A stretch of 5,912 nucleotides of DNA from Chloroflexota bacterium (GTDB taxonomy: Bacteria; Chloroflexota; Dehalococcoidia; SZUA-161; SpSt-899). Positions 1 to 4,464 of this stretch are shown piece after piece. The stretch lies in the NCBI GenBank assembly GCA_018725425.1, contig QLUL01000075.1:1-5912 (forward strand), written 5' to 3'. The notes below the pieces were generated by a model. It saw only the letters and a program-made list of their open reading frames with translations. It made no database searches and was not told where the DNA came from. A program made the translations under genes and the position numbers. Position 1 is the first letter of the stretch, and each line of letters starts with the position of its first letter.

Positions 1-46
1 GTCGACTTCCAGCATATTTATCATCCGAGCATCACCCCCTGCTGTC

Positions 47-463
47 TCATTCTAAATGATTGCTATCTCCCTTCCGCATCAGCCACCCGCTCTCTGTCTT
101 TTGCAGCCCGTAGCGCCATTCTGCCTGATTGAAGGCTTCTTCCAGGAGTTGGACATAATCCTCCTCTCCCCCCAGCATCCACCCATCATGACAGACCTCC
201 AGCGCCAGGGAATTGGCGCCGCGGATCATGCTCGGGAATGGAACCCTTCCATAGACCATCGGCTGGACCACACCCTCGGAATCGAGTGCGGCCACGCGGT
301 CGTATCCCTCAGCCCAGGAAATCTCCGGCTGCGCCAGGATTATGCAGATATCGGCATCGCTGTGCAGATAATAGGTTCCTTTGGTCAATGAGCCGAACAG
401 GATTATGGCGACCGGACAAAGCATCTCTTCGGTTAGCCGGACAAAGGAGGTCAAGGTCGCCAC
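47..463 (-). CDS. MNT-type nucleotidyltransferase, orphaned antitoxin-like partner of a broken HEPN gene
   Basis: A small (138 aa) minimal nucleotidyltransferase of the DNA polymerase beta superfamily. The signature GSX10DXD is seen at residues 24-38 (ILFGS, then SDADI), with G24, S25, D36 and D38 as the nucleotide/metal-binding set. In HEPN/MNT toxin-antitoxin modules this enzyme is the antitoxin and AMPylates the HEPN toxin. The frame stays open upstream to a TTG at 610, but I prefer the GTG at 463: it lies 4 nt after the stop of the upstream HEPN remnant, as in intact HEPN-MNT operons, and everything upstream in this frame is HEPN sequence read out of frame. No good Shine-Dalgarno precedes the GTG, so translation probably depended on coupling to the HEPN gene. 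An ATG at residue 14 is a less likely alternative. The N-terminal motif is convincing; the C-terminal half (residues 60-138) is divergent, and I could not place the third catalytic acidic residue. Family confident, activity uncertain. Confidence 0.75.
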   Translation of the reverse strand: MATLTSFVRLTEEMLCPVAIILFGSLTKGTYYLHSDADICIILAQPEISWAEGYDRVAALDSEGVVQPMVYGRVPFPSMIRGANSLALEVCHDGWMLGGEEDYVQLLEEAFNQAEWRYGLQKTESGWLMRKGDSNHLE

Positions 464-467
464 ATGC

Positions 468-630
468 CTATATCCCGGCAATCTGCTGCTCAACGAATCG
501 GATGATACTCGCTGCAAGTTCCACTGCCTCCTGCGCGGTTGGCTCGTCATAGTAATCCATAGGCGCTCCGCTGGGCTGACTTCAGCTTGCGCTTTGCTTG
601 TCTCAGCCAATCTTCATGTCGTCGTGGCAT
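468..630 (-). pseudogene. HEPN-domain protein remnant with a large internal deletion and frame change
   Basis: Two ends of a HEPN-domain gene are visible without its middle. From the ATG at 630 the frame reads MPRRHEDWLRQAKRKLKSAQ, a typical HEPN N-terminus, then runs to a TGA at 549-547. A second frame over 575-468 reads QPSGAPMDYYDEPTAQEAVE and continues LAASIIRFVEQQIAGI to a TAG at 470-468. This is a typical HEPN C-terminus (Pro-Gly-Ala-Pro, Tyr-Tyr, then an amphipathic helix). HEPN proteins of this type usually have about 125-135 residues; only about 22 plus 35 remain. The central helices and catalytic region are therefore missing, and the junction near 565-580 shifts the frame. A G-rich stretch 9-16 nt upstream of the ATG could be the old ribosome site. 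The nucleotidyltransferase gene begins 4 nt downstream, the usual toxin-then-antitoxin order. This was probably a ribonuclease-type toxin that is now inactive. Confidence 0.72.
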
Positions 631-695
631 TTCGCACCACCCCCCCTATCGCGAACCCCTGACTGGTCTTTGATCCCAGCCTATCCTCACAGGCC
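614..695 (-). pseudogene. cas6 3'-end remnant (copy 3), overlapping the HEPN start
   Basis: The minus strand encodes LGSKTSQGFAIGGVV preceded by LACEDR, matching the Cas6 tail LGSKNSQGFGMVEVV preceded by LAYDAG in the same phase. I counted about 43 of 61 identical bases without gaps between 635-695 and 1771-1831 of the intact cas6. The frame continues RNATTT to a TGA at 616-614, overlapping the ATG of the HEPN remnant by 17 nt. No Cas6 similarity is evident upstream of 695, and an in-frame stop lies near 716. The piece cannot be functional as Cas6. It is either a duplicated 3' segment or the last recognisable part of a lost second cas6. The glycine-rich loop is the most conserved part of the family, so decay alone could leave it recognisable. 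Confidence 0.6.
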
Positions 696-741
696 AGGCG
701 TCGACGGGCAGGGAATCAATTAGCCGGAACGGGTACGCGGA

Positions 742-1179
742 TTACAAGAGCTTCTGAGTTTTCAAGTAGCTGTAAACTTCCTCGGCAAACTCCTTGGTGA
801 ATTCGATCTCTCCCAGTTTGGATAATACTTCTTCCTGTTCTACCCGCCAGTACAGGTGGACAAGCCTGTTTCTGAAGGAAGCAAAGCCCATCAGTTTCTC
901 TCCGACCTCTTCTGAGAGCACTTCCTTCTCCCGAAGCCTGAAGAAAACCTCTCTATAGGTATCTGGCCTCTTAAGGTTTAGTCCGGCGATAATATGGTTC
1001 CCTATATTTATGCACTCCTCTATTAAGGTCTGTAAGAGCCTTTCGGCGGCTGCCAGGACAAGAGAATCATTGGGGTCTTGTTGGAGCTTACTTCGAGCCT
1101 CTACCAGCCGGGCATACCTCTCCTCCAGCCTCTCCAATTGAAGGCAAAACTTCTCCTTATCTATGCCCAAAGGTACCAT
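742..1179 (-). CDS. hepT: HepT-like HEPN toxin (DUF86 family) of an MntA-HepT module
   Basis: A 145-aa all-helical HEPN protein of the DUF86/HepT family, the usual length. The hallmark RX4HXY motif is intact at R103, H108 and Y110 (RNRLVHLY). In characterised systems the Arg and His form the RNase active site of the dimer and the Tyr is the residue AMPylated by the partner antitoxin. A helix with CINIGNHIIAG (residues 56-66) is also typical of the family. The ATG at 1179 is chosen because AGGAGG (1192-1187) lies 7 nt upstream. The first 23 nt overlap the end of mntA, so the two are translationally coupled, antitoxin first. All key residues are present and the gene looks functional. No terminator hairpin is evident after the stop. 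The 46 bp between 742 and the next cas6 remnant holds nothing I recognise. Confidence 0.9.
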   Translation of the reverse strand: MVPLGIDKEKFCLQLERLEERYARLVEARSKLQQDPNDSLVLAAAERLLQTLIEECINIGNHIIAGLNLKRPDTYREVFFRLREKEVLSEEVGEKLMGFASFRNRLVHLYWRVEQEEVLSKLGEIEFTKEFAEEVYSYLKTQKLL

Positions 1180-1615
1180 CCGCCAGCCTCCTCTTCAAGG
1201 CTTCGAAGGATTCTCGGCGCAGGGGTTCGGTATCGAGGTAGAGGGATTCCCATCTCACCTCGTTTTCAATCTTTGTCCTCAGGTCCCTGGCATAAAGGCA
1301 TTTTCCTTCCTTTAATACCCGATGGATGAGGGTGAGCGGAGCTTTTCTGAGATCTACCAGGTCAACGGCCTCCTCTTCAAAGATTTCCTGGAGTTCGCCT
1401 GTAAGGTCGAGCAGCCTGTCCAGCTCCAGACCTTGTTCACGCAGAACGGCTACATCGAGGTCGCTCAACTTTGAGGTCTGGCCTGAAGCATAGGACCCGA
1501 AGAGGTAGAAGAGGCTGAGTCCGTATCTCTCACACACCTCACCAATGAGAGGCTCCAGCTTTTCAAAGTTCAGCGGTCTTCCTTCCCTTGTCTTAAGGAT
1601 TGTTAAGAACCTCAT
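1157..1615 (-). CDS. mntA: MntA-like nucleotidyltransferase antitoxin (AMPylating)
   Basis: A 152-aa minimal nucleotidyltransferase. GSX10DXD is intact at residues 40-54 (YLFGSYASG, then SDLDVAV), with G40, S41, D52 and D54. A following VDLVDL segment at residues 84-89 supplies the expected third Asp (D85 or D88), followed by PLTLIHRVLKEGKCLYA, typical of the family. In known MntA-HepT pairs this enzyme transfers AMP to the toxin's RX4HXY tyrosine and neutralises it. The downstream hepT overlaps by 23 nt. The ATG at 1615 has GGAG 5 nt upstream. That start lies inside the reading frame of a duplicated cas6 3' end, with a 23-nt overlap to the remnant's TAA at 1595-1593. A possible promoter lies at 1696-1724. 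The residues after about 112 form a charged helical tail. The gene appears intact. Confidence 0.9.
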   Translation of the reverse strand: MRFLTILKTREGRPLNFEKLEPLIGEVCERYGLSLFYLFGSYASGQTSKLSDLDVAVLREQGLELDRLLDLTGELQEIFEEEAVDLVDLRKAPLTLIHRVLKEGKCLYARDLRTKIENEVRWESLYLDTEPLRRESFEALKRRLADGTFGHR

Positions 1616-1689
1616 GGGGACTCCGTTTGATCACCTTCACCATCCCGAATCCATGGCTGTTCTTTGATCCCGGCTCAGAGCCATGAGCC
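1593..1689 (-). pseudogene. cas6 3'-end remnant (copy 2), running into mntA
   Basis: The minus strand reads PGSKNSHGFGMVKV preceded by AHGSE, against LGSKNSQGFGMVEV preceded by AYDAG at the end of the intact cas6 just upstream. Ungapped comparison of 1629-1689 with 1771-1831 gives about 47 of 61 identical bases by hand; the first 42 bases (1629-1670) have only 4 differences. The frame then reads IKRSPHEVLNNP to a TAA at 1595-1593, overlapping mntA by 23 nt. Similarity to cas6 fades upstream of 1689, where a promoter-like sequence and the repeat tail of cas6 begin. The frame is technically open from inside cas6 (about 1823), but that part is antiphase to cas6 and not a real gene. I read it as a duplicated or residual cas6 tail, not a coding gene. 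Confidence 0.68.
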
Positions 1690-1695
1690 ACCTTC

Positions 1696-1724
1696 ATTTT
1701 AGCACAAAGTTGCCCAACTCTAAA
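1696..1724 (-). promoter_or_regulatory. Possible promoter for mntA-hepT
   Basis: On the minus strand, TTTAGA (4 of 6 to the -35 consensus) is followed after 17 bp by TAAAAT (5 of 6 to the -10 consensus). The -10 box is preceded by TG plus one base, as in extended -10 promoters. Transcription would start near 1689, exactly where the cas6-remnant similarity begins, and run through mntA and hepT. It would let the toxin-antitoxin pair be expressed independently of cas6. Motif-based only. Confidence 0.42.
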
Positions 1725-1725
1725 T

Positions 1726-1752
1726 GATCTCGATCCCTGATCACTGATCCCT
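1726..1752. repeat. Degenerate heptanucleotide tandem repeat (GATCCCT type) across the cas6 stop
   Basis: The plus strand reads gatctc (6 bp) then gatccct, gatcact, gatccct, i.e. three 7-bp units plus a shorter, diverged one. The cas6 stop codon (1743-1741) and its last codons lie within the repeat, so the extreme C-terminus of Cas6 is repeat-encoded. The 7-bp period matches the two repeats inside topA, although the unit sequence differs. Confidence 0.55.
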
Positions 1753-2517
1753 GGCAACTGTTCTCTGCCTGACCACCTCCACCATCCCGAATCCCTGGCT
1801 GTTCTTCGATCCGAGTCCGGCATCGTAAGCCAGAAGAAAGAACGGTTCCGGGAGGTCCAGCTCGTAGACCCCCGACCAGGCCTTGATCACGGTATCACCA
1901 TATTTCATGATCTTCAGATCGCGGTTGCTTACCCGGACAGGCCGAATGTGTACCTTCCCGTCCTCAAGATTCTGCAATTGAGCCTCTCGCCAGCCAAGTG
2001 CCCTGGACTTTCGCTTCAGGTTGGAGAGAAGCTGTGTCTCCCAGTCTCGCTCAGAGGGGCTGTAGTAATAGGTCTTCTTCCGCCCTTCGGCGGTGCTCAG
2101 TGTGCTGTAGACGGTGATTGGAGAGAGGGTTCGGACGCGCACCGGTCTGGACATCTTCGGTAACGGCTCTAGCTCGATGCTGTGCACCTCACAGAGTTCC
2201 TTCCCCAGCCGGACCGCTGGTTCTCGCAGAAGGTGCTCTACCAGGGATTGCAAGATCTGCTCATGGACCGAGCCGACATGGACCCTCACCGGTCCGCTGA
2301 ATTCGATGGTATCCGGGGCGATACGGTAGGAGCCCAGGAGCCGGCTGAAGGTAAAAAGCTTGAAGGAGCGCTTTCCCAGAGGCAAGCCTTCATCGTGGAT
2401 CCAGTCGCCCAGGGGCTCATCAAGGTTGCGGTATATCATGCCCTGGACCTCTCTGTTGTACTGAAGGGGTAGCTTTAGCCTGCCGCTGAGGGACTCAAGC
2501 TCAAGGGCGATTCTCAC
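1741..2517 (-). CDS. cas6: CRISPR-associated endoribonuclease Cas6
   Basis: Cas6 (258 aa) cuts pre-crRNA within CRISPR repeats to yield guide RNAs for type I or III effectors. The N-terminus is typical: LPLQYNREVQGMIYR (residues 16-30), then WIHDEG (39-44) and RSFKLFTFSRL (50-60). Y29, H41 and K49 or K53 are plausible catalytic Tyr/His/Lys equivalents by position; that assignment is inference. The C-terminal glycine-rich RNA-binding loop is clear: GLGSKNSQGFG at 234-244, then MVEVV. Length is normal and the two ferredoxin-like folds appear complete. The start is the GTG at 2517, with AGAGG 8 nt upstream. A promoter-like TTGACA-17-TAATGT lies at 2647-2619. No array and no other cas gene is visible, so it either serves an array elsewhere or is a relic. 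Its last few residues fall in a heptanucleotide repeat, and two extra copies of its 3' end follow downstream on the same strand. Confidence 0.93.
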   Translation of the reverse strand: MRIALELESLSGRLKLPLQYNREVQGMIYRNLDEPLGDWIHDEGLPLGKRSFKLFTFSRLLGSYRIAPDTIEFSGPVRVHVGSVHEQILQSLVEHLLREPAVRLGKELCEVHSIELEPLPKMSRPVRVRTLSPITVYSTLSTAEGRKKTYYYSPSERDWETQLLSNLKRKSRALGWREAQLQNLEDGKVHIRPVRVSNRDLKIMKYGDTVIKAWSGVYELDLPEPFFLLAYDAGLGSKNSQGFGMVEVVRQRTVARDQ

Positions 2518-2618
2518 CCCCTGTTCCTCTCTTCCGCTTGCCGGTCAATGGCTGGCTCGCAGCGCAAAGTCGCCACAACAGCCCTCCGACGCTTCGCTTC
2601 TGTGTGGGCCTTAGCAAC

Positions 2619-2647
2619 ACATTACCCTATTTATCGGGGATTGTCAA
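2619..2647 (-). promoter_or_regulatory. Putative cas6 promoter
   Basis: Minus strand: a perfect TTGACA (-35, at 2647-2642), a 17-bp spacer, then TAATGT (-10, at 2624-2619). The -10 matches the consensus at only three positions, but these are the important T1, A2 and T6. Transcription would begin near 2612, leaving a leader of about 95 nt before the cas6 GTG. The -35 box lies 10 bp from the oppositely directed -35 of the dprA operon. I found no stem-loop or riboswitch in the leader. Confidence 0.5.
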
Positions 2648-2657
2648 TCGCGCACCC

Positions 2658-2686
2658 TTGACAGTCCCCAGGTTGACTGCTATACT
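2658..2686 (+). promoter_or_regulatory. Strong sigma70-type promoter for the DUF5343-dprA-topA operon
   Basis: A perfect TTGACA (-35, 2658-2663), a 17-bp spacer and TATACT (-10, 2681-2686; 5 of 6). Transcription would start near 2692, about 35 nt before the first gene. A second TTGACT at 2673-2678 lies inside the spacer. The -35 box forms an inverted repeat TGTCAA-N10-TTGACA with the cas6-directed box, so one bound factor could affect both directions. Confidence 0.8.
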
Positions 2687-2712
2687 ACCCGTTAGACCTT
2701 ATGGATTATTCC

Positions 2713-2720
2713 AAAGGAGG
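2713..2720 (+). promoter_or_regulatory. Ribosome binding site that fixes the DUF5343 start at 2727
   Basis: AAAGGAGG sits 6 nt before the ATG at 2727. The reading frame stays open upstream to an ATG at 2538, but that earlier start would put the promoter inside the coding sequence and has no such site. The shorter protein is therefore preferred. Confidence 0.85.
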
Positions 2721-2726
2721 CGGAGA

Positions 2727-3386
2727 ATGGTCAGGGCAGCAAGAACTGCTGGGCAGGGATTGACCTTGCCCTATGGTCCCACCAGAGGAATGTTGCAAGC
2801 GCTGCAGCTTATGCGCAAAACCACTCCCCCCAAGATTGACGGCAACTTCCTGCGGTTGAATAAGATCGCCCCCGGAAATGAGTACAAGGTAGTGGGAGCT
2901 CTAAAGTTCCTCGGAATCATCGACGATGATGGCAGACCCACGGAGAAGAGCCGCATCCTGAAGACAAAAGGCGCTACTTTTACATCTGCTCTTCAAAACA
3001 TCATTCGAACTGCCTACAAGAACCTGTTCCAACACCTCGATGGGGGCAGCCACACCAGAGAAGACATTTATAATTACTTCATCACCCAGGAAGATCTGAG
3101 CCCAGAGATGGCAACCAAGACAACCCGCTTCTTCATTCAGCTCTGCCATCTGGCGGAAATAGACCTGGGATTTGCCTCCACGAAGAGGAATATCCCAAAG
3201 GGCCGGTCGAACGGCCACCGCAACCAGGGTAATGGTCAATTGATGTGCCCCACGATTGAGGCAGGGAACGCTACATTCCCTCTGGTCTTGGCGCTCACAC
3301 CAGAGATGGCGTCGATGGACAGCGATCAACTTGCAGAGTTCCTCAAGAAGCTAAGGACAGCCCTTGCGAAGGCCAATAATGTCTGA
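2727..3386 (+). CDS. DUF5343-family protein
   Basis: A 219-aa soluble protein recognised as DUF5343-like from its overall pattern. It begins with LPYGPTRGMLQALQLMR (residues 14-30), then a winged-helix-like stretch YKVVGALKFLGIIDDDGRPT (53-72), followed by an aromatic helix TAYKNLF (95-101). FFIQLCHLAEIDLG (135-148) resembles a second helix-turn-helix-sized unit. A basic, Gly/Asn-rich linker (153-170: KRNIPKGRSNGHRNQGNG) separates this from a C-terminal helix. The biochemical role of the family is not known to me. The fold suggests DNA binding, possibly regulatory, which is inference. It has no signal peptide or membrane segment. It is the first gene of the operon, directly behind a strong promoter, and overlaps dprA by 8 nt (ATGTCTGA), so it is co-transcribed with dprA and topA. 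No catalytic motif was seen. Confidence 0.72.
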   Translation: MVRAARTAGQGLTLPYGPTRGMLQALQLMRKTTPPKIDGNFLRLNKIAPGNEYKVVGALKFLGIIDDDGRPTEKSRILKTKGATFTSALQNIIRTAYKNLFQHLDGGSHTREDIYNYFITQEDLSPEMATKTTRFFIQLCHLAEIDLGFASTKRNIPKGRSNGHRNQGNGQLMCPTIEAGNATFPLVLALTPEMASMDSDQLAEFLKKLRTALAKANNV

Positions 3387-4464
3387 GATAAAGTACTGGG
3401 TGGGATTCAATATGATTCCTGGTATTGGCCGGGTTAGATTCGGTCGACTTCTGGAGTATTTTGGGGATATGGGAAAAGCCTGGCATGCCAACATGGCGGA
3501 GCTCATAGCGGCCGGGTTGGACCACAGGTCAGCCAATACCATCGTCGCTCGTCGCCCCAAGATCGAGTTAGATGCCGCCATGGATAGGCTCGATCGCTAC
3601 AACGTTAAGGTCCTGACGCAGAATGATCCCTCGTTTCCCCAGAGGCTCAAGGAGATCTACGATGTCCCACCGGTGCTCTATGTACGCGGAACACTGATAC
3701 CGGACGATGAATGGGCTCTGGCTGTGGTGGGCACGCGGCATGCTACCATGTATGGGCGGGAGGTTACCCAGCGATTGACAACCGATCTGGCGCGAAACAA
3801 GATCACCATCGTAAGCGGCCTTGCTCGGGGGATCGATTCCATTGCCCATCGGGCGGCGCTGGCGGCGGGAGGCAGGACTATCGCCGTTTTCGCCTGCGGG
3901 CTGGATATGGTCTATCCCGCAGAGAATCGAGAGCTGGCCCAGGAGATTATGAAGCACGGCGCACTGGTGAGCGACTATCCATTGGGCGCCAAGCCTAAGG
4001 CGGAGAATTTCCCCCGGCGCAATCGCATCATGAGCGGAATGAGCCTGGGGGTGCTGGTTGTCGAGGCCGCAGAAAAAAGCGGTGCCATGATCACTGCGAA
4101 TCTGGCTCTGCAACAGGATCGGGAGGTCTTCGCTGTGCCGGGGAGCATACTCTCAGCAGCAAGCCGAGGAAGTAATTTCTTGATTCGGGAGGGGGCCAAA
4201 GCGGTATTAGAGGTGAACGATATACTTGAAGAACTAAACTTGAATATAGTCCCGCAGCAACTGGAGCTCTTAGTTCCCGAGAACGCGAACGAGTCGCTCC
4301 TCCTGAAATACCTGTCACAGGAGCCGCGGCACATCGATGAGCTATGTCGCTATTCTTCATTGCCCATACCAACTGTGAGCAGCACCTTGACGATGATGGA
4401 ACTTAAGGGTATGGTAAATCAGTTAGGCAATATGAACTATGTGATTGCCCGCGGAGCGAACTAA
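3379..4464 (+). CDS. dprA: DNA-processing protein DprA (Smf)
   Basis: DprA binds incoming single-stranded DNA in the cytoplasm and loads RecA during natural transformation; it is also kept by many non-competent bacteria. The protein has 361 aa and all expected parts. An N-terminal helix-hairpin-helix/SAM-like region includes MIPGIGRVRFGRLLEYFG (residues 12-29). The Rossmann-type core carries VGTRHAT (117-123), SGLARGID (146-153) and the following AH, CGLDMVYP (173-180), FPRRNR (211-216) and AVPG (252-255). A C-terminal winged-helix domain covers about 305-355. Length is typical. The start is the ATG at 3379 with GAAGG 6 nt upstream; a TTG five codons earlier is less likely. It overlaps the DUF5343 gene by 8 nt and topA by 1 nt (TAATG), so expression is coupled. 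No truncation or unusual residue was seen. Confidence 0.95.
   Translation: MSEIKYWVGFNMIPGIGRVRFGRLLEYFGDMGKAWHANMAELIAAGLDHRSANTIVARRPKIELDAAMDRLDRYNVKVLTQNDPSFPQRLKEIYDVPPVLYVRGTLIPDDEWALAVVGTRHATMYGREVTQRLTTDLARNKITIVSGLARGIDSIAHRAALAAGGRTIAVFACGLDMVYPAENRELAQEIMKHGALVSDYPLGAKPKAENFPRRNRIMSGMSLGVLVVEAAEKSGAMITANLALQQDREVFAVPGSILSAASRGSNFLIREGAKAVLEVNDILEELNLNIVPQQLELLVPENANESLLLKYLSQEPRHIDELCRYSSLPIPTVSSTLTMMELKGMVNQLGNMNYVIARGAN

Noticed and set aside
1..6. Window begins with GTCGAC, which recurs at 700-705 and 4989-4994
   Set aside because: A common 6-bp palindrome (SalI site); no surrounding similarity to suggest a repeat or cloning junction.
50..61. Shared 10-mer ATCATTTAGA (minus strand) at the end of the first nucleotidyltransferase and near 1719-1728
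   Set aside because: Ten-base matches are expected by chance in a window of this size and the similarity does not extend.
464..610. N-terminal extension of the first nucleotidyltransferase from a TTG start
   Set aside because: This stretch encodes both HEPN ends in other frames, and the nucleotidyltransferase frame here has no family-like sequence; the GTG at 463 is a better start.
696..741. Terminator after hepT
   Set aside because: No stem-loop followed by a T-run could be found on either strand.
1593..1823. Open frame read as an independent 76-aa protein
   Set aside because: Its N-terminal half is antisense-phase shadow of the cas6 end and repeat; only the last part is meaningful, as a duplicated cas6 tail.
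2538..2726. N-terminal extension of the DUF5343 protein from the ATG at 2538
   Set aside because: It would contain the strong promoter at 2658-2686, and the ATG at 2727 has an excellent ribosome site.
3568..4113. Minus-strand open frame opposite dprA
   Set aside because: Shadow of conserved dprA codons; no family features.
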